Shown here piece after piece: positions 8,745-19,681 of a stretch of DNA of 45,962 bases. Origin of the DNA: Methylobacterium sp. Leaf118 (GTDB lineage Bacteria > Pseudomonadota > Alphaproteobacteria > Rhizobiales > Beijerinckiaceae). The DNA is taken from contig NZ_CAKLBV010000038.1 in NCBI RefSeq assembly GCF_920984675.1, forward strand, positions 1-45,962. Reading direction: 5' to 3'. Position numbers and translations under genes: made by a program. Position 1 is the first letter of the stretch, and each line of letters opens with the position of its first letter. The notes below the pieces were generated by a model. The model saw nothing but the letters and a program-made list of their open reading frames with translations. It did no database searches and was not told the DNA's origin.

Positions 8745-9444
8745 GATCCTCCTCGGCGAGCAGAGCGGCGCGAATGTCGGAGAAGAACTGACGCCGCCAC
8801 ATCACGCAGACCGCGGCGGCGGTGGCGGCCATCATCACCGGCGCGCTCACGAACCAGCCCAGATAGGCCAGAGCGAACAGGAAGGCGCGCTGGCCCTTGG
8901 CGAAGTGCTTGCCGGCCGCGACGTTCATCGAGGCCACCCGCTCGGACGCGCGCCGCATGGCCTCGGGCGAGGCGCCGGAGCCCTTGGGCGGCACCGCACC
9001 GATCAGGATGGCGCCGTAGTTGAACAGCCGGTAGGCCCAGGCGAACTTGAAGAAAGCATAGACGAACACCACCGCGAGCCCCGCCACCTTGATCTCCCAG
9101 GTCGCCCGGGTGGTGGTCGAGCCGAACGGCAATTCCGAGAACAGGTTCAGCACGTCGTCGCCCGAGCGCGACAGGGTCAGCACCGAGCCGAGGGCGATCA
9201 GCGAGGTCGAGGCGAAGAAGGCGGTACCGTTCTGGAGCGAGGCGTTGATCGTCGTGTCGACGACCCGGTTGTCGCGGCCGATCATCTCGGTCGCCCATTT
9301 GCGGCGCTGCCGGTTCATGATCTGGCTGAGGCTCAGGCGCTGGCCCTGCCGGTTCACGGCGAAGCTGTAGATCGCCCAGGCCGCCACGAAGAAGGTGAGC
9401 GCGGCGAGATCGACCGGCGAGAAGGCGCGCAGATCCCACATCAT
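8731..9444 (-). CDS. DUF599 family membrane protein
   Basis: A protein of 237 residues with about four transmembrane helices: an N-terminal helix around LAALTFFVAAWAIYSFAV, one near FFASTSLIALGSVL, one near IKVAGLAVVFVYAFFKFAWA and one near FLFALAYLGWFVSAPVMMA. The NRQRRKWATEM and NRVVDTTINASLQNGTAFFA segments are characteristic of DUF599. The function is unknown. It overlaps the DUF3253 gene by 14 bases. ATG at 9444 starts the frame; 9441 is an equally good second ATG. Confidence 0.82.
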   Translation of the reverse strand: MMWDLRAFSPVDLAALTFFVAAWAIYSFAVNRQGQRLSLSQIMNRQRRKWATEMIGRDNRVVDTTINASLQNGTAFFASTSLIALGSVLTLSRSGDDVLNLFSELPFGSTTTRATWEIKVAGLAVVFVYAFFKFAWAYRLFNYGAILIGAVPPKGSGASPEAMRRASERVASMNVAAGKHFAKGQRAFLFALAYLGWFVSAPVMMAATAAAVCVMWRRQFFSDIRAALLAEEDHDGQ

Positions 9445-9586
9445 TCAAGCCGCCGCGCCGATGCCGTTCCGTGACATGACCGGCGGCTACAGGCACGGGG
9501 CCCTCTGGGCAAGCCCTCGCGGGGCGGGCCGCCCCCTCGCCGAAGAAGGGGCAGGCTCGGCAAGGCCGACGGGCCCTGGCGCCGCT

Positions 9587-9868
9587 CTACGTCCGGATCT
9601 CGAAGCCCGCCCCGGCGAAGGGCTCGGCGGGCTCGACCGCGACCGCGTCCACCCGCGCCGCGAAGGGGCCGCGGTGGCACTCGGCCAGCAGGGCATCGAC
9701 GGCGGCGACGGGGCCGGCGAACAGGGCCTCGACGGTCCGGTCGGGCCGGTTCCGGACCCAGCCGGACACGCCATGCGCCCGCGCGCGCTTGCGCGTCCAG
9801 GCGCGGTAGGCCACGCCCTGCACGCGTCCCGACATCACGGCCCGGACCGTCTTCACGTCAGCGCTCAA
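9587..9868 (-). CDS. acyP: Acylphosphatase
   Basis: A single-domain enzyme of 93 residues that hydrolyses acyl phosphates such as acetyl phosphate. The signature [11 protein letters not shown] carries the catalytic arginine, and [17 protein letters not shown] carries the catalytic asparagine and the second conserved motif. The length is typical. It stands alone: 142 bases to the DUF599 gene and 64 to the GGCT-like gene upstream. Confidence 0.93.
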   Translation of the reverse strand: MSADVKTVRAVMSGRVQGVAYRAWTRKRARAHGVSGWVRNRPDRTVEALFAGPVAAVDALLAECHRGPFAARVDAVAVEPAEPFAGAGFEIRT

Positions 9869-9932
9869 CGATCGACCTCCCGCCCTCGCCGTTTCCCCGA
9901 GCCGGGACCGTTAGCACGGCCCCCCGTCCCGG

Positions 9933-10364
9933 TCAGGCCGGGGCGCGGCGCTGCCAGCCGCGGATCTCCTGGAGATAGAGGCCGGGCAGCTGCGCGGCCT
10001 GTCCGGCGGCGATCACGGCCTCGAGATAGCCCGGCCGCGGCATGCCGGGGGGTGGACTGCGACCGAGATAGATCAGCGCGCGCTTCACCCCGGCCTCGGT
10101 GACCACCGGCTGGTGCGCCTTCACGTAGAGCCCGCCGGCCACGCCCTCGTAGCGGTCAAGGGCCGGCACGTCGGAGAGCGCCAGCTCCCACACGACGCCC
10201 CAGACCGTGGCGCCGGGCGCGCGGATCACGGAGGCCCAGCCCTCCCGCATGATGACGAAGCGGTGCCGCATCAGCCGCCCGCGCCCGATCAGCCGCGAGG
10301 CCGGGCAGCGCTGGGCCATGGCGGCGGCGTCCATGTTGGCGCCGTAGGCGAAGTAGAGCGGCAT
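9933..10364 (-). CDS. Gamma-glutamylcyclotransferase-like (AIG2/GGCT fold) protein
   Basis: A protein of 143 residues. The N-terminal YFAYGANMD is the substrate-binding loop of the GGCT fold. The catalytic glutamate is in LDRYEGV, and WGVVWEL precedes it as in the family. Members cyclise gamma-glutamyl groups or related amides; the substrate is not predictable. ATG is at 10364. The 194 bases between it and the pccA 3' end show no further gene. Confidence 0.85.
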   Translation of the reverse strand: MPLYFAYGANMDAAAMAQRCPASRLIGRGRLMRHRFVIMREGWASVIRAPGATVWGVVWELALSDVPALDRYEGVAGGLYVKAHQPVVTEAGVKRALIYLGRSPPPGMPRPGYLEAVIAAGQAAQLPGLYLQEIRGWQRRAPA

Positions 10365-10558
10365 GCGTTCGAGACGGTGACGGGCGCTGCGGGACGGTCC
10401 GGGCTTCGCGGGCGCTCCGACGCGCCCGATCGCCCCTCATGGGCCGAAGCGGAGGCCAGGACGCGACGGCCGCAGCCGCCGAGGGCCCCGCGTCGAAGCC
10501 GGACGCCGGGTGCCGGATCGGCGTGTCGAGAGCGCGGTTCGCGGACCTTTCGGCCCGC

Positions 10559-12562
<2,004 letters not shown>

Positions 12563-12699
12563 TGCAGCCGCTTCTTCTTGGGGAGCCGTCCTGGCCCACC
12601 CCTCCCGAAGGCAGGCCCGATCTCATCCCGATAAAGCAGTTGCCCGAAGAGCGGAAGCTGCGCCGTCCCGCTCGAGGCCTCGGTCGTGCAGTGTATTCA

Positions 12700-13143
12700 T
12701 CATGCAGCCAGCGGCATCGGGCGGGCGCGCGCGGCTTCGGGCTGGCGGACCCAGCGATTGGCCTCGAGGGCGAAGGCGATCAGCGCCTCGTCGCTGGCGG
12801 TGGCCTCGCGCACGATCTCGCGGGCGATGCGGCTGCCGGTCGAGGTCGGACCCTTGCGCCCGGCGATGGAGGCGGCGAGCCAGGTGGCGGTCTCGCGGGT
12901 GATCCGGCCGGTCGGGCGCTCGCCATAGACCGAGAAGTTCACGACCTCGGCGGTCAGCAGGGCGGCGAAGCCCTCGTGCTGGTCGGCCACGGCCCGGTCG
13001 AGGGCAAGGAGCAGGTCGGCCTCGTCGCGGCCCATGAGGCCGTCGGGCAGGATCTCGCGAGCGAGCGTGGCGACATCCGCCTCGGTGATGCGACCCGCGG
13101 CGACGACCCGATCGCAGAACAGCTGAAGAGCAATGTTGGTCAT
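12700..13143 (-). CDS. Hypothetical protein, mostly helical
   Basis: A protein of 147 residues with no recognised domain. It is rich in Ala, Glu, Asp and Arg and is predicted by eye to be mostly alpha-helical, with the segment GLMGRDEADLLLALDRAVA and a central VVNFSVYGERPTGRIT. There is no signal peptide or membrane segment. It lies upstream of pccA on the same strand, separated by 137 bases, so cotranscription is possible but not certain. Codon use is like its neighbours, which supports a real gene. Confidence 0.7.
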   Translation of the reverse strand: MTNIALQLFCDRVVAAGRITEADVATLAREILPDGLMGRDEADLLLALDRAVADQHEGFAALLTAEVVNFSVYGERPTGRITRETATWLAASIAGRKGPTSTGSRIAREIVREATASDEALIAFALEANRWVRQPEAARARPMPLAA

Positions 13144-13239
13144 GGTTCCGATGCCTCCCCGGCCAGTTGTCGCCGGTGTTCGTCCCTGTGTGTCCTGACA
13201 TTACGGGCCGGGATCATCGGAAGAGGTTAATGGCAGAAT

Positions 13240-13255
13240 CTGAACCCGTGTTCAG
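13240..13255. promoter_or_regulatory. Short inverted repeat upstream of the 13143 gene
   Basis: A 6-base perfect inverted repeat (CTGAAC, four bases, GTTCAG) stands about 100 bases upstream of the minus-strand gene starting at 13143 and 62 bases past the stop of the L,D-transpeptidase gene. It could be an operator or a weak hairpin. No T-run follows, so a terminator is unlikely. Confidence 0.3.
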
Positions 13256-13316
13256 GTAAATGCCTGATCACGAAGGAGCCTTTCAAGAATCTTGCAGCAT
13301 TGCAGTCAGACTTTGT

Positions 13317-13973
13317 TCACCGCACCACAACCTTGGTCCCGACCGGGACGCGCTCGTAGAGGTCCATCACGTCCTCGTTGAGCATGCGGATGCAGCCCGA
13401 CGACACCGCCTGCCCGATCAGCTCCGGCTCGTTGGTGCCGTGGATGCGAAACAGCGTGTCCTTCCGGTTCTGCGCGAGGTAGAGTGCGCGGGCGCCGATG
13501 GGGCTGAAGGGGCCGCCCTCGAGCCGCGGCGGCAGGTCGGGCCGGCGGCCGATCATCTCCGGCGGCGGGTTCCAGTCCGGCCATTCGAGCTTGCGGTCGA
13601 TCTCCGCGCGGCCGGTCCAGGCCATGCCGGCCTTGCCCACCGAGACGGGATAGCGCAGCGCCTTGCCGCCCGGCTGCACGAGGTAGAGCCGCCGTTCGCC
13701 CGCATCGACGATCACGGTGCCGACCGGCTCCTTCGTGGCGAAGTCGACGGTGCTGCGGGTGAGCGCCGGATCGACCTTGGCCTGGGGCGCGAGCTTCATC
13801 CAGGCGGCGTCCCGCTCCGGGCCCGGCGGCAGGGCCGGGACCGCGGCGGGTGCGCCCGCGGCGGGCGGCAGGGCTGCGAGCTGGGTCGGCGGCGCCTGCT
13901 GGGCCGTCGGCGTGTTGCAGGCGGTGAGCGGCGCGAGGCCCGCGACGAGGAAGAGAGCGGACGAGAGGCGCAT
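13317..13973 (-). CDS. L,D-transpeptidase (YkuD) lipoprotein
   Basis: An envelope enzyme of 218 residues that would form 3-3 peptidoglycan crosslinks or attach proteins to peptidoglycan. A signal peptide ends in the lipobox LTAC, so it is predicted to be lipidated. The YkuD domain shows HGTNEPELIGQAVSSGCIRM with His near 178 and nucleophile Cys194. A proline/alanine linker follows the lipidated cysteine. ATG at 13973 was chosen because it begins the signal peptide; the frame stays open further upstream without homology. It is divergent from the HDAC-family gene. Confidence 0.92.
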   Translation of the reverse strand: MRLSSALFLVAGLAPLTACNTPTAQQAPPTQLAALPPAAGAPAAVPALPPGPERDAAWMKLAPQAKVDPALTRSTVDFATKEPVGTVIVDAGERRLYLVQPGGKALRYPVSVGKAGMAWTGRAEIDRKLEWPDWNPPPEMIGRRPDLPPRLEGGPFSPIGARALYLAQNRKDTLFRIHGTNEPELIGQAVSSGCIRMLNEDVMDLYERVPVGTKVVVR

Positions 13974-14161
13974 CGGGCTTGCATCCGGCCCGCGCGCGGG
14001 CGAGGCGGGCGGGAGCGTTGACAGATGATGGCCAAGCTTAGGCCCGATCCGATGGCCCGCGTAGACGACGCGCGGGCGCGTGATCGCAATTGCCGGCCTT
14101 GTTGCCCGGCGGCTACAAGGGAGTCCGGGCAAACGCCGAGAAGCGCCCCGGAGGAACCGTC

Positions 14162-15091
14162 CTGAGCACCCTGTACGTCACCCATCCGAGCGCGCTCGAA
14201 CACGCGACCCCACCCGGCCATCCCGAGCGGCCCGCCCGCATGCAGGCGGTGGAGCGCGCTCTGGAGAACGAGCGATTCGCCGCCCTGGTCCGCGCCCACG
14301 CGCCGAAGGCCGAGGCCTCGGTCGCCGAACTCGTCCACCCGGCCGCCTTCGTCGAGGCGATCGTGGAGGCCTCGCCCACGGAAGGTCTGCTCCAGATCGA
14401 TTCCGACACGCTGATGTCGCCGGGCACGCTCAACACCTGCCTGCACGCCATCGGCGGCTCGAATCACGCGGTGGACGCGGTGATGAAGGGCGAATGCGCC
14501 AACGCCTTCGTCGCCATGCGCCCCCCGGGCCACCATGCCGAGATCTCCCGTGCCATGGGGTTCTGCCTGTTCAACCACGCCGCCATCGCGGTGCGTCACG
14601 CCCAGAAGGCGTTCGGTGCGGAGCGGGTGGCGCTGGTCGACTGGGACGTCCACCACGGCAACGGCTCGCAGGACATCTTCTGGTCCGACAAGAGCGTGCT
14701 CTACGCCTCGACCCACCAGATGCCGCTCTTCCCCGGCTCCGGCGCAACGAGCGAGCGGGGCGACCACGACACCATCGTCAACGTGCCCCTGCGCGCCTTC
14801 GACGACGGGGCGGTGTTCCGGGAGGCGTTCGAGGCCCGCATCCTGCCCCGGCTCGAGGCCTTCAAGCCGGACCTCATCGTGATCTCGGCGGGGTTCGACG
14901 CCCACAAGCTCGACCCGCTCGGCAACGTGCAGCTCGAGGAGGCCGATTTCGGCTGGGCGACGCGCCGCCTGATGGAGGTCGCCGACCGGCACGCGGGCGG
15001 TCGGATCGTGTCGATCCTGGAGGGCGGCTACAGCCTCGACGGCCTCGGCCGCTCCGTCGCCGCCCATATGGACGCGCTGATGGGGCGGTGA
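14162..15091 (+). CDS. Histone deacetylase family (acetoin utilisation/APAH-like) hydrolase
   Basis: A zinc amidohydrolase of the arginase-deacetylase fold, about 309 residues. Visible motifs are RPPGHHAE (catalytic histidines), DWDVHHGNG (zinc Asp and His) and SAGFDAHKLDPLG (zinc Asp), with the C-terminal LEGGYSLDGLG. Bacterial members deacetylate polyamines or small acetyl amides; the substrate is unknown. Homologues begin at STLYVTHPSALEH, which here follows a CTG at 14162-14164 with GGAGGA at 14150-14155. The only other in-frame starts upstream are TTG codons at 14090, 14099 and 14102. The start is uncertain. Confidence 0.88.
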   Translation: MSTLYVTHPSALEHATPPGHPERPARMQAVERALENERFAALVRAHAPKAEASVAELVHPAAFVEAIVEASPTEGLLQIDSDTLMSPGTLNTCLHAIGGSNHAVDAVMKGECANAFVAMRPPGHHAEISRAMGFCLFNHAAIAVRHAQKAFGAERVALVDWDVHHGNGSQDIFWSDKSVLYASTHQMPLFPGSGATSERGDHDTIVNVPLRAFDDGAVFREAFEARILPRLEAFKPDLIVISAGFDAHKLDPLGNVQLEEADFGWATRRLMEVADRHAGGRIVSILEGGYSLDGLGRSVAAHMDALMGR

Positions 15092-15445
15092 TTCGGCGCC
15101 CGCGACGCGCGGACGGGATTGCCCGACCGCGCGATCGCACCCGCCGTCACGAAGCGCGCGCATCGGCCCGAGAGGGGGCGCCCATCGTCCGGCGAGGTTC
15201 GCGGCCGGTGAGCGTTTCGGTATGGACCTGTGCGACCGCCTGTGTGCTGAGAGAAGCCTGTCGAACGCATCCGGAGGCCGCCGAGGCCGACCCCGCTCGA
15301 TCAGCCCGGAGGCATCTCGGATTCGTGTTTGCGAAGCCGAGTTGGCGCAGGGGCGAACAGCTTGCTCGGCCCTTGGGAGCCCGCCTAAAATCGCGCGCCG
15401 AGCGGCTCCGGTGCCGGACGCCCCGGCCTGTCGGGCGTAGACATC
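15092..15445. other. 354-base intergenic stretch before the AraC gene
   Basis: No convincing gene on either strand. It contains a sigma70-like promoter candidate at 15362-15391 and otherwise GC-rich sequence with no obvious repeat or RNA. Confidence 0.6.
15362..15391 (+). promoter_or_regulatory. Candidate promoter for the AraC-family gene
   Basis: TTGCTC at 15362-15367 and TAAAAT at 15386-15391 are separated by 18 bases, and TAAAAT stands out in GC-rich surroundings. Transcription would begin about 45 bases before the ATG at 15446. Confidence 0.4.
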
Positions 15446-16450
15446 ATGTCGGCCGAAAAGGGCCTTCCGCACTTCTTCCTCAAGACGTCGGGCTTGCCGC
15501 CCGGAGAGGCCTTCGAGCAATGGCGCACCCTCTTGGCGCCGATGTACGCGGTGAGTCCGGCAACGCCCTCCGCCCCACTGCCTTCCGGCACCAACATCGC
15601 GTACCAGATCGGCGACCTCGTCACCCAGCGCTCGCTGCTCTCGACCCAGCGGCTCCAGCGTGACAGCAAGCGCGTCGAGGCCGGCCCCGACCAATACATG
15701 GTCCAATTGTACCGATCCGGCCGCTTCCAGGGCACCGTCGCGGGCAAACCGGTCTCGGCCTCGCGCGGCACCGTGACCTTCATCCCCCGCCGTTCCCCGC
15801 TCGACGGAACGCTCGACCGAGCCGATGTGATCGGCATCGCCGTACCGAGCTTCCGCCTCCATGGGCTGCCGATCGAGGGACACGGCCTGCGCTTCGATAC
15901 GGCCCGCAACCGGCTGCTGGCCGCGCGCCTCTTGGACGTCTACCGTCGGTTGCCGACCACCCGGGCCCACGAGGCCCCTGCGCTCGCAGATGAATTCGTG
16001 GCCTTCCTGCGCCGCCTGCTCGATGGCTCGAAGGCGACGGACGTGCTGGACGGCCACGAGCTCGACGGCGGCCTGATGGCGCTGGCCAGGATGATCGTGC
16101 AGGCGAACCTGTCGCGGCCCGATCTTTCGCCCGAGTTCATCGCGGGGCAGATGCAGGTTTCGCGCGCCACCCTCTACCGGTTGTTCGAACCGGAGGGCGG
16201 CGTGATGCACTTCGTGCAAGGCGAGCGCCTGGAGGCGGTGCGCGACGCTCTTGCCGATCCCCTCGAGACACGCACCCTCAGCCGATTGGCCGAGGTGTTC
16301 GGCTTCAGCAGTATCTCGCAACTCAGCCGCAGCTTCCGCCACCGCTACGGCGTCCCGCCCCAGGCTTGGCGGGGCGAGCGTCGCGTAGTCCAGCGGATCA
16401 GCGGTCAGGGGACGGTGCAGCACGTGTGGAAATGGCTGCGCGAAGCGTGA
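15446..16450 (+). CDS. AraC-family transcriptional regulator
   Basis: A protein of 334 residues. An N-terminal ligand-binding-like region (AraC-binding-like, with GRFQGTVAGKPV and GTVTFIPRRSP) is followed by a C-terminal double helix-turn-helix domain. Helix 1 includes SPEFIAGQMQVSRATLYRLF; the second includes RLAEVFGFSSISQLSRSFRH with the conserved YGVPPQAWR. The target genes are unknown; it is flanked by unrelated genes. ATG is at 15446. It resembles the AraC/ligand-binding type seen in many alphaproteobacteria. Confidence 0.9.
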   Translation: MSAEKGLPHFFLKTSGLPPGEAFEQWRTLLAPMYAVSPATPSAPLPSGTNIAYQIGDLVTQRSLLSTQRLQRDSKRVEAGPDQYMVQLYRSGRFQGTVAGKPVSASRGTVTFIPRRSPLDGTLDRADVIGIAVPSFRLHGLPIEGHGLRFDTARNRLLAARLLDVYRRLPTTRAHEAPALADEFVAFLRRLLDGSKATDVLDGHELDGGLMALARMIVQANLSRPDLSPEFIAGQMQVSRATLYRLFEPEGGVMHFVQGERLEAVRDALADPLETRTLSRLAEVFGFSSISQLSRSFRHRYGVPPQAWRGERRVVQRISGQGTVQHVWKWLREA

Positions 16451-16483
16451 TCGCCGCATCGTCCGGCGGATCGGATGTCGACC

Positions 16484-16714
16484 CTATCGGCCCGCGAGGA
16501 TCAGGGTGATCAGCACGGCGGCCACGCAGACGAACATGACGCTGCCCAGGACGAGCTCGGAGAAGGCGTTGGCCGAGACATAGGTCCCGGCGACCCTGCC
16601 GAGGGTGGGAATTACGCCGTGGCGGCCGCCCGCGCCCGGATGACCGCAGGACGGGCAGGCCACTGCCGTCTCGGAGACGCGGTGGTCGCAGGCGGGACAG
16701 GAAACAAGGGCCAT
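16484..16714 (-). CDS. Small zinc-ribbon membrane protein
   Basis: A protein of 76 residues beginning MALVSCPACDHRV, with two CxxC pairs (CPAC and CPSC) forming a zinc ribbon, then one C-terminal transmembrane helix (LVLGSVMFVCVAAVLITLIL). The start ATG 16714 was chosen because it places the zinc ribbon at the N-terminus, as in similar small proteins. The function is unknown. It follows ribB on the same strand with a gap of about 98 bases. Confidence 0.78.
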   Translation of the reverse strand: MALVSCPACDHRVSETAVACPSCGHPGAGGRHGVIPTLGRVAGTYVSANAFSELVLGSVMFVCVAAVLITLILAGR

Positions 16715-16812
16715 GCGGTGCTCCCTTCCGAAGGGCGGCGCGCCGGCCGCCTCCTGGGACCTGGGAGCGGCCGCGCTTGGCCGCAAGGGGGGCTTGAGGA
16801 GAGCGGAAGGGG

Positions 16813-17889
16813 TCACCCTTCCAGCGGCTCCTCGCCGGCCAGCTCGATGCCGAAGCCCGAAAGGCCGACATAGGAGCGTGACGAGGACGACAGGTTGCGG
16901 ATCGAGACCACGCCGAGATCGCGCAGGATCTGCGCGCCGAGCCCCACTTCACGCCACTGGCGCACCCGCTGGGCCTCGGCTCCCTCGTCGGCGTAGCGAT
17001 TGAGCGGCACGCCCGCCGTGCCGTCGCGGAGATAGACGAGGACGCCTCTCCCCTCCGCCGCGAAACGGCGCATCACGCCCTCGATCTGGCGCCCGCCCTC
17101 GATCACGTCGGCGACCACGTTGGAGCGGTGCAGGCGCACCAGCAGGTTGCGCCCGTCGCCGATGTTTCCGTGGACGAAGGCGAATTGCTGGATCGGCTCG
17201 AACGGCGTGACGTAGGCGTAGCCCGTCATCGGGCCGAACTCGGTCTTGACCGGGAAGGTGCCGACCCGCTCGACCAGCCGGTCCCGGGCTTGGCGGTAGG
17301 CGATCAGGTCGGCCACCGAGACCCGCTTGAGGCCATGGTGCTCCGAGAACGCGTCGATCTGCGGCCCCTTCATCACGGTGCCGTCGTCGTTGGCGAGTTC
17401 GCAGATGACGCCGACGGCGGGAAGGCCGGCGAGCTTGCACAGATCGACCGCGGCCTCGGTGTGCCCCGAGCGCATGAGCACGCCGCCGTCGCGGGCGATC
17501 AGCGGGAAGACGTGGCCGGGGCGGACGAAATCGTTGGCGCCCATGTTGCCGTTGGCCAGCGCGCGGACGGTGTTGCAGCGCTGCTCGGCGGAGATGCCGG
17601 TGGTGAGCCCGTGGCGCACGTCCACCGTCACCGTGAAGGCGGTGCCGAGGGGAGCGTCGTTCGAGGCCACCATGGGGTCGAGATGGAGGCGGCGCGCCTC
17701 GGCGAGCGTGATCGGCGCGCAGACGATGCCGCAGGTGTTGCGGATGATGAAGGCCATCTTCTCCGGCGTGCAGAGCGAGGCGGCGACGACGAGATCGCCC
17801 TCGTTCTCGCGATCGTCGTCGTCGGTGACGACCACGATCTCGCCGCGGGCGAAGGCCTCGATGGCCTCGGTGACGCTGCAATGGGGCAC
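16813..17889 (-). CDS. ribB: 3,4-dihydroxy-2-butanone-4-phosphate synthase with degenerate GTP cyclohydrolase II domain
   Basis: RibB converts ribulose 5-phosphate to 3,4-dihydroxy-2-butanone 4-phosphate plus formate, in riboflavin synthesis. The 358-residue protein has a complete N-terminal RibB domain: DDDDRENEGDLV, SGHTEAAVDL and the catalytic region RPGHVFPL. The C-terminal half (about residues 205-358) aligns with RibA, including RLHRSNVVADVI and GVLVYLRD, but lacks the zinc-binding cysteines of GTP cyclohydrolase II (Cys-rich segment absent). It is therefore predicted to be inactive as RibA. It ends a run after aroC, with 31 bases between. Confidence 0.9.
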   Translation of the reverse strand: MPHCSVTEAIEAFARGEIVVVTDDDDRENEGDLVVAASLCTPEKMAFIIRNTCGIVCAPITLAEARRLHLDPMVASNDAPLGTAFTVTVDVRHGLTTGISAEQRCNTVRALANGNMGANDFVRPGHVFPLIARDGGVLMRSGHTEAAVDLCKLAGLPAVGVICELANDDGTVMKGPQIDAFSEHHGLKRVSVADLIAYRQARDRLVERVGTFPVKTEFGPMTGYAYVTPFEPIQQFAFVHGNIGDGRNLLVRLHRSNVVADVIEGGRQIEGVMRRFAAEGRGVLVYLRDGTAGVPLNRYADEGAEAQRVRQWREVGLGAQILRDLGVVSIRNLSSSSRSYVGLSGFGIELAGEEPLEG

Positions 17890-17920
17890 TGGCTTCGTCT
17901 CGTTCGTGTCCGAGGGTGGA

Positions 17921-19021
17921 TCAGGCGCGCTCGCCGACCTGCCCGCGATGACGCAGATAATGATCGGCCAGCACGCATGCCATCATCGCCTCGGCGACGG
18001 GAACGGCGCGGATGCCGACGCAGGGGTCGTGGCGGCCCTTGGTGATCAGGTCGATGTCCTGGCCGTCGCGCGTCACGCTCTGGCGCGGCGTCAGGATCGA
18101 GGAGGTCGGCTTCACGGCAAAGCGCACCACCACCGGCTCGCCGGACGAGATTCCGCCCAGGATGCCGCCGGCATGGTTGGCGAGGAAGCGCGGGCGCCCG
18201 CCATTGCCGGCGCGCATTTCGTCGGCGTTGTCCTCGCCGCGCAAGGCCGCTGCCGCGAAGCCGTCGCCGATCTCGACGCCCTTGACCGCGTTGATCGACA
18301 TCATGGCGGCGGCGAGATCGGCGTCGAGCTTGCCGTAGACCGGCGCCCCGAGGCCCGGGGGCACGCCCTCCGCCACCACCTCGATCACGGCACCGACCGA
18401 CGAGCCGTCTTTTCGGATGGCGTCGAGGTAGGTTTCATAGAGCGCCGCGGCCTCTGGGTCGGGGCAGAAGAACGGGTTTCGCCCGACCTCGTCCCAGTCC
18501 CAGCGGGAGCGGTCGATGGCATGCGGGCCCATCTGCACGAGGGCCGCCCGGATGGTGATGCCGGGGATGACCTTGCGGGCGATGGCGCCGGCCGCGACGC
18601 GGGCCGCGGTCTCGCGCGCGGAGGAGCGACCGCCGCCGCGATAATCGCGGAAACCGTATTTGGCGTCGTAGGTGTAGTCGGCGTGGCCCGGCCGGTAGCT
18701 GTCGCGGATCTCCGAATAATCCTTCGAGCGCTGGTCGGTGTTCTCGATCATCAGGGCGATCGGCGTCCCGGTGGTGAGCGGGCGCCCGCCGGTGCGGTCG
18801 TCGCCGAACACGCCCGACAGGATCTTCACCTGATCCGGCTCGCGGCGCTGCGTGGTGAAGCGCGACTGGCCGGGTTTGCGCCGGTCGAGCTCGGCCTGGA
18901 TGTCGTCCGCGTCCAGCGGCAGTCCGGGCGGGCAGCCGTCCACCACGCAGCCGAGCGCGACGCCGTGGCTCTCGCCGAAGGTGGTAACGCGGAACAGGTG
19001 GCCGAAGCTGTTGTGGGACAT
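17921..19021 (-). CDS. aroC: Chorismate synthase
   Basis: It catalyses the last shikimate step, converting 5-enolpyruvylshikimate-3-phosphate to chorismate with reduced FMN. The 366 residues match the family: [19 protein letters not shown] at the N-terminus, [14 protein letters not shown], the segment [17 protein letters not shown], and the C-terminal [21 protein letters not shown] at 19021. The MrcB-like gene ends 12 bases upstream and ribB starts 31 bases downstream. Confidence 0.97.
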   Translation of the reverse strand: MSHNSFGHLFRVTTFGESHGVALGCVVDGCPPGLPLDADDIQAELDRRKPGQSRFTTQRREPDQVKILSGVFGDDRTGGRPLTTGTPIALMIENTDQRSKDYSEIRDSYRPGHADYTYDAKYGFRDYRGGGRSSARETAARVAAGAIARKVIPGITIRAALVQMGPHAIDRSRWDWDEVGRNPFFCPDPEAAALYETYLDAIRKDGSSVGAVIEVVAEGVPPGLGAPVYGKLDADLAAAMMSINAVKGVEIGDGFAAAALRGEDNADEMRAGNGGRPRFLANHAGGILGGISSGEPVVVRFAVKPTSSILTPRQSVTRDGQDIDLITKGRHDPCVGIRAVPVAEAMMACVLADHYLRHRGQVGERA

Positions 19022-19033
19022 GGCGCGCGTGCC

Positions 19034-19657
19034 TTAGCGCGGGATGCCGTGGGGCACAAATTCGTCGCCCATCAGCCCGCCCCGCGCCTTCAGCGCCCGG
19101 TATGCGGCCACGCCGTGAGCGAGATCGGACCAGAGGCGTCGCTCGTCGGCGAGGTCGGCGAGCCCGTAGGTGAGGCCCAGGATGTGGGCGGCCTCGTAGC
19201 CCTCGGGCAATTCGCCCGCGCTGCCGAGGGTGATCTCGGCCACCGGCAGCGCCTCCGCGAAATCGGTCAGACGCGCCCGTACGGCCGCGCCGCTCGTGCG
19301 CAGATGGGCAGCGGCCCGCGGTCCATGCGCGCGAATCGCCGCCACCGTCCCCTGTACCAGCGACAGGTGCACCGCCTCGCGATGGGCCGGGAAGAGGTAG
19401 ACGAGGTAGTAGCCCCGCGTCGCGCTGGTGGTGACCGCGGGGTCGAAGGCGGCCAGCCAGGGCACGGCGGCCCAGCGGGTGCCGCGCCCGGGACTGCCCT
19501 TGACGAGGTAGGGTCCGCCAAGGGGGGCCAGCGCGGCGCGCAACTCGTCCGCCGCGCCCTTCCGGATCACATGGGCGAGCGGGTGCCCGGCCGGTGGATC
19601 GAGCCGGGCGAGCGGGTACTCTCGGATGATACGGCGCAGGGCATGGCCAAGGCTCAA
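19034..19657 (-). CDS. MrcB-like N-terminal domain (DUF3578) protein, stand-alone
   Basis: A protein of 207 residues whose central part, GRGTRWAAVPWLAAFDP followed by VTTSATRGYYLVYLFP and VHLSLVQGT, matches the N-terminal domain of McrB-type restriction proteins (DUF3578), a likely DNA reader domain. No GTPase, nuclease or HNH domain is attached, and none is encoded by the neighbours. It lies 24 bases after anmK and 12 before aroC, so it appears to be cotranscribed with housekeeping genes. Whether it binds modified DNA is unknown. The domain match is by pattern only and is moderate. Confidence 0.6.
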   Translation of the reverse strand: MSLGHALRRIIREYPLARLDPPAGHPLAHVIRKGAADELRAALAPLGGPYLVKGSPGRGTRWAAVPWLAAFDPAVTTSATRGYYLVYLFPAHREAVHLSLVQGTVAAIRAHGPRAAAHLRTSGAAVRARLTDFAEALPVAEITLGSAGELPEGYEAAHILGLTYGLADLADERRLWSDLAHGVAAYRALKARGGLMGDEFVPHGIPR

Positions 19658-19681
19658 GAACGGCGCCTCACGAACGGACGC

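Noticed and set aside
10365..10558. Short open frames on both strands between the GGCT-like gene and pccA
   Set aside because: Low-complexity, with no homology or ribosome binding site.
13240..13255. LexA box in the GAAC-N4-GTTC motif
   Set aside because: The form is that of Gram-positive LexA sites; alphaproteobacterial LexA uses a different direct repeat (GTTC-N7-GTTC).
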